From Ruixingdingia sedimenti (GTDB lineage: Bacteria; Pseudomonadota; Alphaproteobacteria; Rhodobacterales; Rhodobacteraceae): a stretch of 64,000 nt of DNA. Numbering within the stretch: position 1 is the stretch's first letter; each line of letters begins with the position of its first letter. The notes under the pieces were generated by a model. That model was not told the DNA's origin. It made no database searches and saw only the letters and a program-made list of their open reading frames with translations. The DNA lies in assembly GCF_031432425.1 (NCBI RefSeq), contig NZ_JAVKPH010000007.1, positions 62,001-126,000 on the forward strand. Direction: 5' to 3'. The position numbers and the translations under genes are program-made. This document shows positions 41,503 through 50,545 of this stretch, piece by piece.

Positions 41503-44142
41503 GTGAGCGAAGAAACCGTCACGCCGATGATGGCGCAGTATCTGGACATCAAGGCGCAGCATCGCGATGCGATCCTGTTCTACCGGATGGGCGACTTCTA
41601 CGAAATGTTCTTCGACGATGCCGTCGCCGCGGCAGAGGCGCTGGACATCGCGCTGACCAAGCGCGGCCAGCATCTGGGGCAGGACATCCCGATGTGCGGC
41701 GTGCCCGTGGTGCGGGGCGAGGAATACCTGCTGGCGCTGATCCGCAAGGGTTTTCGCGTCGCCATCGCCGAACAGATGGAAGATCCGGCAGAGGCGAAGA
41801 AGCGCGGGTCCAAATCCGTCGTGCGGCGCGAGGTCGTGCGCCTCGTCACCCCCGGCACGCTGACCGAGGAAACCCTGCTCGATGCCCGGCGGCACAACTT
41901 CCTCGCCGCCTGGGCGCAGGTGCGCGACGACGCCGCGCTGGCCTGGGTGGACATCTCGACGGGCGAATTCCGCGTCACCCCCTGCCCCGCGCCGCGGCTT
42001 GGCCCCGAACTGGCGCGGCTGGCCCCGCGCGAGGTGCTGCTGAGCGAGACCGCAGGCGAGGATCTGGCCGGAATAGTGACGGATCACGCCGCCACGCCCA
42101 CCCTGTTGGGCCGGGCGAGTTTCGACAGCGCGGCGGCGGAAAAGCGGCTCTGCACCCTGTGGAATGTGACGACGCTGGAAGGGTTCGGCAGCTATGGCCG
42201 GGCCGAACTGGCCGCCATGGGGGCGATTGCCGATTATCTGGACCTGACGCAGCGCGGCAAGCTGCCCCTGCTGCGCCCGCCGGTGCGCGAAACGGCCGCC
42301 AGCGCGATGCAGATCGACGCCGCGACCCGCCGCAACCTTGAAATCACGGCCAGCCTGTCGGGGGGGCGTGAGGGCTCGCTTCTGGCCGCCATCGACATGA
42401 CGGTAACGGCGGCGGGCGGGCGGCTGCTGGAACGGCGGCTGGCCAGCCCCGCGCGCGATCTGGCGGTGATCCGCGCTCGGCACGATGCGCTGCGCTTTCT
42501 GCTGGATAACCGCCGTCTGGCAGAGGATCTGCGCGCCGCCCTGCGCCGTGTGCCCGACATGGACCGCGCGCTGTCGCGGCTGGCGCTGGACCGGGGCGGG
42601 CCCCGCGATCTGGCCGCGATCCGCGCCGGGCTGGAACAGGCGGGCGCGATCGCCGCGCAGATCGGGGCCGGGGCGCCGGCGGTGCTGGCAGAGGCCACCG
42701 TGGCGCTGCAAGGCCACGAAGGGCTGGCGCAGAGCCTGTCGGACGCGCTGGTGCCCGAACCGCCACTGCTGGTCCGCGACGGCAATTTCATCGCCCCGGG
42801 GCATGACGGCGAACTGGACGAAACCCGCGCGCTGCGCGATCAGGGCCGGGGCGTGATCGCGCGTATGCAGGCGGATTACGCCGCGCAGACCGGCATCGGC
42901 AGCCTGAAGATCAAGCACAACAACGTGCTTGGCTATTTCATCGAAACCACCGCCACCCATGCCGAAAAGATGCGCGCACCGCCGCTGTCGGAACGGTTCA
43001 TCCACCGGCAGACGACGGCCAATCAGGTCCGCTTCACCACGCTGGAACTGTCGGATCTGGAAACCCGCATCCTCAACGCCGCCAACCACGCGCTGGACAT
43101 CGAAAAACGGCTCTATGAGTGCCTGAAGGCGCTGGTTCTGGACCATGCCGGGCCCATCGGCCTTGCCGCCCGCGCGCTGGCCGAAATCGACCTGGCCGCC
43201 GCGCTGGCCGAACTGGCGGCGGCAGAGGACTGGTGCGAGCCGGTGGTGGACGACAGCCATGCCTTCGAGGTCGAGGGCGGCCGCCACCCGGTGGTGGAAC
43301 GCGCCCTGCGCCGCACCGGCACGCCCTTCGTGGCCAACGACTGCGCGCTGACGGATGGCGGAACACCGGCGATCTGGCTGCTGACCGGGCCGAACATGGC
43401 GGGCAAATCCACCTTCCTGCGCCAGAACGCGCTGATCGCCTTGCTGGCGCAGGCGGGCAGTTTCGTGCCCGCGCGCCGGGCGCGGATCGGGCTGGTCAGC
43501 CAGTTGTTCAGCCGCGTGGGCGCGGCGGACGACCTTGCCCGCGGGCGGTCGACCTTCATGGTCGAAATGGTCGAAACCGCCGGGATCCTCAATCAGGCCG
43601 ACGACCGCGCGCTGGTGATCCTGGACGAGATCGGGCGGGGCACGGCGACCTATGACGGGCTGTCGATCGCCTGGGCGGTGCTGGAACATCTGCACGACAC
43701 GAACCGCTGCCGCGCGCTGTTCGCCACGCATTACCATGAAATGACGGCGCTGGCCGGCAAGCTGCCGGGGGTCGAAAACGCCACCGTCAGCGTGAAGGAA
43801 TGGCAGGGCGAGGTCATCTTTCTGCACGAGGTCCGCAAGGGCGCGGCGGATCGGTCCTATGGCGTGCAGGTGGCGCGGCTGGCGGGCCTGCCGCAGGCGG
43901 TGGTGGACCGCGCCCGCGTGGTGCTGGAGGCGCTGGAAAAGGGCGAACGCGAGGGCGGCGGCGCGCGCCCCAAGGCGCTGATCGACGACCTGCCCCTGTT
44001 CGCGGCCAGCCCCCCGCCCACCCCGCCACGGGCGGCCCCGCAGCCCTCGGCGGTGGAAGAGCGCCTGCGCGACGTGCATCCCGACACGCTGACGCCGCTG
44101 GAGGCGCTGCAACTGGTCTATGACCTGCGGGGGCTGCTGTAG
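41503..44142 (+). CDS. mutS: DNA mismatch repair protein MutS
   Basis: 879 residues starting at a GTG (41503), the only start that fits the family N-terminus. The mismatch-recognition motif YRMGDFYEMF (Phe-x-Glu) is at about 28-37. The clamp and lever domains follow, then the ATPase: Walker A LLTGPNMAGKSTFLRQ, FMVEMVETAGILNQA, Walker B LVILDEIGRGTATYDG and TAC-His FATHYHEM. The C-terminal tail ends in the short TLTPLEALQLVYDLR tetramer helix. It recognises mispairs and recruits MutL. Confidence 0.97.
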   Translation: MSEETVTPMMAQYLDIKAQHRDAILFYRMGDFYEMFFDDAVAAAEALDIALTKRGQHLGQDIPMCGVPVVRGEEYLLALIRKGFRVAIAEQMEDPAEAKKRGSKSVVRREVVRLVTPGTLTEETLLDARRHNFLAAWAQVRDDAALAWVDISTGEFRVTPCPAPRLGPELARLAPREVLLSETAGEDLAGIVTDHAATPTLLGRASFDSAAAEKRLCTLWNVTTLEGFGSYGRAELAAMGAIADYLDLTQRGKLPLLRPPVRETAASAMQIDAATRRNLEITASLSGGREGSLLAAIDMTVTAAGGRLLERRLASPARDLAVIRARHDALRFLLDNRRLAEDLRAALRRVPDMDRALSRLALDRGGPRDLAAIRAGLEQAGAIAAQIGAGAPAVLAEATVALQGHEGLAQSLSDALVPEPPLLVRDGNFIAPGHDGELDETRALRDQGRGVIARMQADYAAQTGIGSLKIKHNNVLGYFIETTATHAEKMRAPPLSERFIHRQTTANQVRFTTLELSDLETRILNAANHALDIEKRLYECLKALVLDHAGPIGLAARALAEIDLAAALAELAAAEDWCEPVVDDSHAFEVEGGRHPVVERALRRTGTPFVANDCALTDGGTPAIWLLTGPNMAGKSTFLRQNALIALLAQAGSFVPARRARIGLVSQLFSRVGAADDLARGRSTFMVEMVETAGILNQADDRALVILDEIGRGTATYDGLSIAWAVLEHLHDTNRCRALFATHYHEMTALAGKLPGVENATVSVKEWQGEVIFLHEVRKGAADRSYGVQVARLAGLPQAVVDRARVVLEALEKGEREGGGARPKALIDDLPLFAASPPPTPPRAAPQPSAVEERLRDVHPDTLTPLEALQLVYDLRGLL

Positions 44143-44171
44143 GGTGCGCAGGCTGCGCACCCTGCGCACCC
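44142..44171. repeat. Inverted plus direct repeat between mutS and grpE
   Basis: GGGTGCGCA (44142-44150) and TGCGCACCC (44154-44162) form a hairpin, and TGCGCACCC is repeated directly at 44163-44171. It begins at the last base of the mutS stop codon and lies 6 bp before the convergent grpE stop. No U-run; possibly a weak bidirectional terminator. Confidence 0.55.
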
Positions 44172-44177
44172 TGCGGT

Positions 44178-44717
44178 TCAGGCCGTCATGGAGGACACGC
44201 CGACCTGCGCCGGGCGCAACAGCCGGTCGTGCAGCATGAAACCGTTCACCATCACCTGAATGATCTGGCCCGCAGTGGTGCCGGGCACCGGGGCCTCGAA
44301 CATCGCCTCGTGCTGCTGCGGGTCGAACATGTCGCCGACCTTGGGCACGATCACCTTGACCCCGTGGCGGGAAAAGACGTTTTCCAGCTCGCGCAGCGTC
44401 AGTTCCACCCCCTCGATCAGTCCGTTGGCGGCGGTGCGCTGGTCGTCGGTCACGGCATCCAGCGCGCGGCGCAGGTTGTCATGCACCGGCAGCAGATCCC
44501 GCGCCAGCCGCGAACCGCCGTATTGTTCGGCCTCGCGCCGGTCGCGCTCGCCGCGCTTGCGGCTGTTCTCGGCATCCGCCAGCGCGCGCATGTAGCGGTC
44601 GCGCAACTCGTCGCGTTCGGCGCGCAGCGCCTCGATCGCGTCGGCCTCTGCCGGGTTCGCCGCGCCCTCTGCCTGATCCTGGGTCATGTCGTCCTTCTTG
44701 TCTTCGTCCGCTTGCAT
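44178..44717 (-). CDS. grpE: Co-chaperone GrpE
   Basis: 179 residues. An acidic N-terminal tail, a long coiled coil (about 27-85, LRAERDELRDRYMRALADAE) and the beta domain with GVKVIVPKVGDMFDPQQHEAM and QIMVNGFMLHDRLLRPAQVGV (partial), the GrpE signature at the C-terminus. It exchanges nucleotide on DnaK. It is 4 bp downstream of hrcA and must be co-transcribed with it. Confidence 0.96.
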   Translation of the reverse strand: MQADEDKKDDMTQDQAEGAANPAEADAIEALRAERDELRDRYMRALADAENSRKRGERDRREAEQYGGSRLARDLLPVHDNLRRALDAVTDDQRTAANGLIEGVELTLRELENVFSRHGVKVIVPKVGDMFDPQQHEAMFEAPVPGTTAGQIIQVMVNGFMLHDRLLRPAQVGVSSMTA

Positions 44718-44721
44718 CGCT

Positions 44722-45792
44722 TCATCCCTTGTGCCGGTCGGAAATCAGCCGTCCGACCAACTGGGCGGTGTAATCGACGATCGGCACGATGCGCCCGTAG
44801 TTGAGCCGCGTCGGGCCGATCACGCCGACTGCACCGACGATCTTCCGTTCGGCGTTCATATAGGGGGAAACCACCAGAGAGGAACCCGTCAGCGAAAAAA
44901 GCTTGTTTTCCGATCCGATGAAGATCCGCACACCCTCGCCGTCCTCGGTGAGTTCGAGGAATTCGGCGATGTCGCGCTTGCGTTCCAGATCGTCGAAAAG
45001 GGTGCGGATGCGGTCCAGTTCCGCGCCCGTATCGGCATCGGGCAAAAGGTTCGCCTGCCCCCGCACGATCAGCCGTTCATGCGGCTGGCCGGCATGTTCC
45101 CAGACCGCAAAGCCGCTTTCGACCAGTTCGCGCGCCAGACTGTCGATTTCCTGCCGCCGCAGCGCGACCTCTGCCGCGATATGGCGGCGCAGGTCCGACA
45201 GGCTCCGCCCCTCTACCAGGGCGTTGAGGAAATTCGCCGCCTCGCGCATGGACGAGGGCGTCTGGCCGGGCGGCGGGGTGAACACGCGGTTTTCCACATG
45301 GCCGTCGGTGAACACCAGCACCACCAGCGCGCGGTCGGGGGCGAGGCTGACGAATTCGATATGCCGCACCGTCGCCTCGTGCTTGGGCGCCAGCACGAGG
45401 CTCGCCCCCCGCGTCAGCGCCGACAGCGTGGCGCCGATATGGTCGAGCATCGAGGCCACGTCGCGGTCGTTCACGCCGAGGGTCGAATCGATCCTTTCGC
45501 GGTCGGTCTCGTCGAGGTTCTCGACCTCCAGCAACCCGTCCACGAACATCCGCAGCCCCAGTTGCGTCGGCACCCGCCCGGCGGACACATGCGGACTGTC
45601 CAGCAGGCCGAGGTATTCCAGATCCTGCATCACGTTGCGGATCGTCGCCGCCGACACCTTTTCCGACATGCTGCGCGTCAGCGTGCGCGAGCCCACGGGA
45701 TCGCCGGAGGACAGATAGCCCTCGACCACGCGCCGGAAAACCTCGCGGCTGCGGTCGTTCATTTCGGTCAGGATCTTGGTTCGGTCGTTCAT
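44722..45792 (-). CDS. hrcA: Heat-inducible transcription repressor HrcA
   Basis: 356 residues from the ATG at 45792 (an in-frame ATG at 45801 is too close to the GGGGA ribosome binding site). Winged HTH: YLSSGDPVGSRTL, SEKVSAATIRNVMQDLEYLG and SPHVSAGRVPTQLGLRMFVD, the family signature. The rest is the GAF-like and dimer domains. HrcA represses groESL and dnaK operons by binding CIRCE. I see no CIRCE element in the promoter region here (45793-45910), so hrcA-grpE may not be autoregulated through it. Confidence 0.96.
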   Translation of the reverse strand: MNDRTKILTEMNDRSREVFRRVVEGYLSSGDPVGSRTLTRSMSEKVSAATIRNVMQDLEYLGLLDSPHVSAGRVPTQLGLRMFVDGLLEVENLDETDRERIDSTLGVNDRDVASMLDHIGATLSALTRGASLVLAPKHEATVRHIEFVSLAPDRALVVLVFTDGHVENRVFTPPPGQTPSSMREAANFLNALVEGRSLSDLRRHIAAEVALRRQEIDSLARELVESGFAVWEHAGQPHERLIVRGQANLLPDADTGAELDRIRTLFDDLERKRDIAEFLELTEDGEGVRIFIGSENKLFSLTGSSLVVSPYMNAERKIVGAVGVIGPTRLNYGRIVPIVDYTAQLVGRLISDRHKG

Positions 45793-45910
45793 CGCGTCCA
45801 TTCCCCGGGGGGCTGCTGACATTAAAGTGCCGCATCCGGCAACGTCAATCGGGGTTGCGCCAAAGGGTCGCGCGGGCGTATCTGGCGACGTTCTGCGGAA
45901 AGGATCGAAC

Positions 45911-46624
45911 ATGCGCCCTTCGGGTCGGAAACTTGCACAGATGCGTCCGGTGTCCATCGAGACCGGGGTGGTGAAACACGCCGAGGGGTCGTGCCTGATC
46001 AAGATGGGGGACACGCATGTGTTGTGCACCGCCTCTGTCGAGGAAAAGACCCCGCCCTTCCTGAAAGGCACGGGTCTGGGCTGGGTGACGGCGGAATACG
46101 GCATGCTGCCGCGCGCCACCAACACCCGCAACCGGCGCGAGGCCGCGGCAGGCCGCCAGCAGGGCCGCACGATCGAGATCCAGCGCCTGATCGGCCGCGC
46201 GCTGCGCGCCGGCGTGGACCGCGTGGCGCTTGGCGAAAAACAGATCGTGATCGACTGTGATGTCATTCAGGCCGACGGCGGCACCCGTTGCGCCGCGATC
46301 ACCGGGGGCTGGGTGGCGCTGCGGCTGGCGACGCAGAAGATGCTCGCGGCGCGCACGATCCTGACCGATCCGATCATGGATCACGTCGCGGCGGTGTCCT
46401 GCGGGATCTACGGCGGCCAGCCGGTGCTGGATCTGGACTATCTGGAGGACAGCGCGGCGGGCACGGACGGGAACTTCATCCTGACCGGCGCGGGGCGGCT
46501 GGTCGAGGTGCAGATGTCGGCCGAGGGCGCGACCTTTTCGCGGGCCGAGATGGACAACCTTCTGACCTTGGCAGAGGCGGGGATCGCGGAACTGGTGGCG
46601 GCCCAACGGGCGGCGGTGGCATGA
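45911..46624 (+). CDS. rph: Ribonuclease PH
   Basis: 237 residues: MRPSGRKLAQMRPVSIETG, GDTHVLCTASVEEKTPPFLKG (partial), RTIEIQRLIGRALR, and DCDVIQADGGTRCAAITGG with the catalytic aspartates. RNase PH trims tRNA 3' ends with phosphate. The reading frame is open upstream, but only this ATG matches the family start. It is divergent from hrcA-grpE. The last bases overlap rdgB (ATGA at 46621-46624). Confidence 0.97.
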   Translation: MRPSGRKLAQMRPVSIETGVVKHAEGSCLIKMGDTHVLCTASVEEKTPPFLKGTGLGWVTAEYGMLPRATNTRNRREAAAGRQQGRTIEIQRLIGRALRAGVDRVALGEKQIVIDCDVIQADGGTRCAAITGGWVALRLATQKMLAARTILTDPIMDHVAAVSCGIYGGQPVLDLDYLEDSAAGTDGNFILTGAGRLVEVQMSAEGATFSRAEMDNLLTLAEAGIAELVAAQRAAVA

Positions 46625-47232
46625 CACGGCGGTTCGACGGCGACAGGCTGGTGGTGGCGACCCACAACCGCGGCAAGCTGGAAGAAATCGCGAAGCTGCT
46701 GGAGCCCTTCGCCGTCACCGTCCTGTCGGCGGCGGATTTCGGCCTGCCGGAACCGGCAGAGACCGAGACGACCTTTGCCGGTAACGCCCGGATCAAGGCC
46801 CATGCGGCGGCCAAGGCCACCGGGCTGGTGGCGCTGGCCGACGATTCGGGGCTGGAAATCGACGCGCTTGGCGGCGCACCGGGGGTCTATACCGCGGATT
46901 GGGCGGAAACCCCTGAGGGGCGGGATTTCGTGATGGCGATGACCCGCGTTTGGGCAGAGCTGGAGACGATTTCGGCGCCGGAACCCCGACGCGCCCGGTT
47001 CCGCTGCACGCTGGTGCTGGCTTGGCCCGACGGCCATGACGAGGTGTTCGAAGGCGCCATCGAGGGCCGCGTCACCTGGCCCATGCGGGGCGATCAGGGG
47101 CATGGCTATGACCCGATCTTCCAGCCCGAAGGGTATGAACAGACATTCGCGGAAATGGACCGCTGGCAGAAGAACGAGATGAGCCACCGCGGGCGGGCAT
47201 TCCAGAAGATGGTCGCCGCCGCCTTTGCCTGA
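46621..47232 (+). CDS. rdgB: Non-canonical purine NTP pyrophosphatase (RdgB/HAM1)
   Basis: 203 residues with LVVATHNRGKLEEIAKLL (THNxxK start motif), FAGNARIKAHAAA, LADDSGLEIDALGGAPGVYTA (DDSGLE catalytic motif) and GHGYDPIFQPEGYEQTFAEM. It hydrolyses ITP, dITP and XTP to protect nucleic acids. It is translationally coupled to rph by a 4-bp overlap and followed 10 bp later by a RidA gene. Confidence 0.97.
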   Translation: MTRRFDGDRLVVATHNRGKLEEIAKLLEPFAVTVLSAADFGLPEPAETETTFAGNARIKAHAAAKATGLVALADDSGLEIDALGGAPGVYTADWAETPEGRDFVMAMTRVWAELETISAPEPRRARFRCTLVLAWPDGHDEVFEGAIEGRVTWPMRGDQGHGYDPIFQPEGYEQTFAEMDRWQKNEMSHRGRAFQKMVAAAFA

Positions 47233-47242
47233 GGAGGGCAGC

Positions 47243-47617
47243 ATGAAACGCATCAGCACCGGATCCCCGTTCGAGGCCGCCCTGGGCTATTCCCGCGCGG
47301 TGGTGAAGGGCGATTTCTGCTTCGTTTCCGGCGTCACCGGCTATGATTACGCCACCATGCAGATCCCCGAAGATGCCGTCGAACAGGCGCGCAACTGCTT
47401 TGCCACCATCGCCGGGGTGCTGGAACAGGCCGGGTTCGCGATGGGCGATATCGTGCGGGTGCAATACACGCTGACCGATGCCGCGCTGGTGGATGTGGTG
47501 GCGCCGGTTCTGGGCGCGGTTTTGGGCGAGGTGCGGCCTGCGGCGACGATGGTGATTGCGGGTCTGATCAAGCCGGAAATGAAGATCGAGATCGAAGTCA
47601 CGGCGATGCGGGGCTAG
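47243..47617 (+). CDS. RidA/YjgF family protein
   Basis: 124 residues with GYSRAVVKGDFCFVSGVTGYD, QIPEDAVEQARNCFATIAGVLE and the C-terminal RPAATMVIAGLIKPEMKIEIE. The Arg in RPA is the residue that binds the carboxylate in enamine deaminases, and it is present. RidA hydrolyses reactive enamines such as 2-aminoacrylate. The internal VVAPVLGAVLGEV segment is typical of the IPAC-2 subgroup, whose function is less clear. Ribosome binding site GAGGAGG precedes the ATG. Confidence 0.9.
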   Translation: MKRISTGSPFEAALGYSRAVVKGDFCFVSGVTGYDYATMQIPEDAVEQARNCFATIAGVLEQAGFAMGDIVRVQYTLTDAALVDVVAPVLGAVLGEVRPAATMVIAGLIKPEMKIEIEVTAMRG

Positions 47618-47620
47618 GGC

Positions 47621-48787
47621 GTGGAAGACTGGCGCAACGGCGGGTTCGGGCTGTATATCCACTGGCCATTTTGCGTCTCTAAATGCCCGTATTGTGACTT
47701 TAACAGCCATGTCGCGGCCCGGATCGACCAGCGGCGCTGGCAGGACGCATACCTACGTGAAATAGACCGGATCGGGGCGGAAACGCGCGGGCGGCGGCTG
47801 GATACGGTGTTCTTCGGCGGGGGTACGCCCTCACTGATGGCCCCCCAGGTTGTAGCCGCGATACTGGAGCGCGTGCGGCGGACATGGCCGCTGGCGAACG
47901 ATCTGGAAGTGACGCTGGAGGCGAACCCCGGCACGGTGGAGGCAGCGCGGTTTCGCGGGTTTCGTGAGGCGGGTGTCAACAGGATTTCCATTGGAATTCA
48001 GGCACTTGATGATGAATCCTTGCGTCTTTTGGGGCGGCTGCACAGCGCCGGGGAAGGTCGGCGGGCCATCGGCATCGCGCAGGATCTGTTCGAAAGGGTC
48101 AGTTTCGACCTGATCTATGCGCGGCAGAACCAGAGCGCCGAGGACTGGCAGGCGGAACTGCGCGCGGCGCTGGCGATCGGGACGGATCACCTGTCACTTT
48201 ACCAGCTAACGATCGAAGACGGCACGGCTTTCGGCGACCGTTTTGCCCGCGGGCGGCTGCCCGGCCTGCCGACAGAGACTGTTTCGGCGGAAATGTACGA
48301 AATCACGCAGGAAATCTGCGATGCGGCGGGACTGCCGGCCTATGAGATTTCCAACCATGCGCGGCCCGGGGCAGAGTCGCGGCACAATATCATCTACTGG
48401 AACGGCGGGGATTATGCCGGGGTCGGGCCCGGGGCGCATGGGCGGTTGACCCTGGACGGTGCGCGATGGGCGACCGAAACCCTGCGCGCGCCGGGCGCCT
48501 GGCTGGAGGCGGTGGAGCAACGCGGCAATGGCGAAACGCCGCGCGAGGCGGTTCCGGCGGATGCGCAGGGGTATGAGTATCTGATGATGGGCCTGCGCCG
48601 GGATACAGGTGTATCTATGGCGCGGCTGGCGGCGATTCTGGGCGTGGTACCGGATCTGCCGCGGCTGGCGGGGCTGGAAGAACTGGACCTGTTGCAGCGC
48701 GAAGGCGATAGCCTGCGCGCGACGCGGCACGGGCGGATGGTGCTGAACAGCCTGCTGGCGGAATTGCTGACGGATGCGAATTTCTGA
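47621..48787 (+). CDS. hemW: Radical SAM protein HemW (coproporphyrinogen-III-oxidase-like)
   Basis: 388 residues from a GTG start (47621), three bases after the ridA stop. The radical-SAM cluster motif is CVSKCPYC (CxxxCxYC with Tyr), then FFGGGTPSLM, GVNRISIGIQALDDESLRLLGR (partial) and DLIYARQNQS. HemW binds haem and is thought to insert it into proteins; it is not the anaerobic oxidase HemN. The genes rph-rdgB-ridA-hemW form one plus-strand operon that ends convergent with parB. Confidence 0.95.
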   Translation: MEDWRNGGFGLYIHWPFCVSKCPYCDFNSHVAARIDQRRWQDAYLREIDRIGAETRGRRLDTVFFGGGTPSLMAPQVVAAILERVRRTWPLANDLEVTLEANPGTVEAARFRGFREAGVNRISIGIQALDDESLRLLGRLHSAGEGRRAIGIAQDLFERVSFDLIYARQNQSAEDWQAELRAALAIGTDHLSLYQLTIEDGTAFGDRFARGRLPGLPTETVSAEMYEITQEICDAAGLPAYEISNHARPGAESRHNIIYWNGGDYAGVGPGAHGRLTLDGARWATETLRAPGAWLEAVEQRGNGETPREAVPADAQGYEYLMMGLRRDTGVSMARLAAILGVVPDLPRLAGLEELDLLQREGDSLRATRHGRMVLNSLLAELLTDANF

Positions 48788-48799
48788 CCGCGGTTGCGG

Positions 48800-49720
48800 T
48801 CAGATCTGGGTATCGCGGCTGATCGCCGACAGCACGTTGCAGAGCCGGTCGAGGTCATCGAAACGGTTGTAGCGGATGCTGATGATGCCCGCTTCGCTGC
48901 CCGGTTCGTGGGTGATTTTCACCGACATGCCCAGATTAGCGGACAGATCGGCCTCCAACGCACGGGTATCGGCGTCTTTTTCCTCGGCCGGGTTGCGGCG
49001 GCGGGGGGCGCTGCCTGGGGATTCGGCGGCTTTTCCGGCCTGCGCGAGGCGCTCGGCCTCTCGCACCGTCAGTCCCTCGCGAATGATCCGCTGCGCCATG
49101 GCCAGCGGTTCGGGCGCGCCGATCAGGGTGCGGGCATGGCCGGCGGAAAGCGCGCCGTCACGCAAGAGGCCAAGCACCTCGTCAGGTAGTTGCAGCAGGC
49201 GCATGGCGTTGGCGACATGGCTGCGGCTTTTGCCGAGGGCCTCGGCAATGCGTTCCTGGGTATGGCCGAAACGGTCGATCAACTGGCGATAGCCGAGCGC
49301 CTCTTCCACCGGATTGAGATCGGCACGCTGGATGTTCTCGATGATCGCGACTTCCAGCACCTCCGTGTCGGAATAGTCGCGGACGACGACCGGAACCTCA
49401 TGCAGCTTCGCCATCTGCGCGGCGCGCCAGCGGCGTTCGCCGGCGACGATCTGATAACCCTCGCCTTCCGGCTGGCGGCGGACGATCAGCGGCTGGATCA
49501 CGCCATGTTCGCGGATGGACTGGGCCAGTTCTTCAAGCCCTTCCGGGTCGAAATCGCGCCGGGGCTGGCCCGGGTTGGGGGCCAGCGCCTCGATCGGCAG
49601 GTTGCGGTCGGCGGGCCGGGGGCGATCCGCCGCCTCTGCCGGGCGGTCGGCGGCAACATCGGCCATGAGGGAAGAAAGACCCCGGGCGAGGCCGCGGCGT
49701 TCCGGCTTGCGATCGTTCAT
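48800..49720 (-). CDS. parB: Chromosome partitioning protein ParB
   Basis: 306 residues. N-terminal RRGLARGLSSLMADV is the ParA-stimulating and CTP-related tail. The CTPase motif is VAGERRWRAAQMA in the box II region, followed by the HTH FGHTQERIAEALGKSRSHVANAMRLL that reads parS, and a C-terminal dimer domain. ParB loads at parS and slides as a clamp to organise the origin. It lies 12 bp downstream of parA and is convergent with hemW. Confidence 0.97.
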   Translation of the reverse strand: MNDRKPERRGLARGLSSLMADVAADRPAEAADRPRPADRNLPIEALAPNPGQPRRDFDPEGLEELAQSIREHGVIQPLIVRRQPEGEGYQIVAGERRWRAAQMAKLHEVPVVVRDYSDTEVLEVAIIENIQRADLNPVEEALGYRQLIDRFGHTQERIAEALGKSRSHVANAMRLLQLPDEVLGLLRDGALSAGHARTLIGAPEPLAMAQRIIREGLTVREAERLAQAGKAAESPGSAPRRRNPAEEKDADTRALEADLSANLGMSVKITHEPGSEAGIISIRYNRFDDLDRLCNVLSAISRDTQI

Positions 49721-49732
49721 GCGTTCCTCCGG

Positions 49733-50545
49733 TCAGGCCTGTTGAAGGCGGCGATGGCGCGCCAGGAATTCCTCGGCCAGCGCGCGATAGGCACTGCTGC
49801 CCTTGGACTGCGAATCATAGGCGAGGATCGGCAGCGCATGCGAGGGCGCCTCGCTGATGCGGACGTTGCGGGGGATCACGGTGGTGAACACCAGCGTGCC
49901 GAGCGTATCGCGCACATCGGTTTCCACCTGTTGCGACAAGCGGTTGCGGCCGTCGAACATGGTGAGCAGCACGCCTTCGATCCGCAGCGCGGGGTTGGCG
50001 GCGGCGCGGACCTCGCGGATGGTGAGCATCAGCTGCGACAGGCCTTCAAGCGCGAAAAACTCGCTCTGCAACGGGATGAGGACCGAATCGGCCGCCACCA
50101 TTGCGTTGATCGTCAAAAGGCTGAGCGAGGGCGGGCAGTCGATCAGGATCAGGTCGAAACGATAGCGCGACAGCGCCGCGGGCGACAGCGCATCGCGCAG
50201 CAGGAAGCTCCGCTTTTCGTTCGCCACCAGATCGAGATCGGCCGAGGACAGGTCGGTCGTGGCCGGGGCGATCCAGATATTTTCGGCGTTGGTGGGGCGG
50301 ATGACCGATTCGGGTTCGGCATCCTCGATCAGCAGGTCATAGGTCGTCATCCCGCGTTCCGACTGCGGCACCCCGAAGCCGGTGGAGGCATTGCCCTGCG
50401 GGTCGAGATCCACCAGCAACACGCGCAGGCCCCGTTCCGCCAGCGCGGCGGAAAAGTTGATCGCGGTCGTGGTCTTGCCCACCCCCCCCTTCTGGTTGGC
50501 GATCGCGATCACGCGCGGGGCGGCGGGGCTGATCGGGTCAGACAT
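49733..50545 (-). CDS. parA: Chromosome partitioning ATPase ParA (Soj)
   Basis: 270 residues with the deviant Walker A VIAIANQKGGVGKTTT, LLVDLDPQGNASTGFG, DLILIDCPPSLSLLTINAM (Walker B) and PLQSEFFALEGLSQL. It binds DNA non-specifically in the ATP form and pulls ParB-parS complexes apart. The ATG overlaps the 3' end of rsmG by 8 bp, so the two are coupled. Confidence 0.97.
   Translation of the reverse strand: MSDPISPAAPRVIAIANQKGGVGKTTTAINFSAALAERGLRVLLVDLDPQGNASTGFGVPQSERGMTTYDLLIEDAEPESVIRPTNAENIWIAPATTDLSSADLDLVANEKRSFLLRDALSPAALSRYRFDLILIDCPPSLSLLTINAMVAADSVLIPLQSEFFALEGLSQLMLTIREVRAAANPALRIEGVLLTMFDGRNRLSQQVETDVRDTLGTLVFTTVIPRNVRISEAPSHALPILAYDSQSKGSSAYRALAEEFLARHRRLQQA

Noticed and set aside
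38792..41506. A 900-codon open plus-strand frame opposite maeB (and similar long frames opposite mutS, hslO-cca, mnmG, rho and the ABC genes)
   Set aside because: High GC content leaves the antisense frames without stops. The translations are His/Arg/Gln-rich with no domain motif, while the opposite strand has complete, well-known proteins.
45793..45910. Possible CIRCE element upstream of hrcA
   Set aside because: No TTAGCACTC-N9-GAGTGCTAA or close variant is present; the TTAAAGTGC there has no matching second arm.
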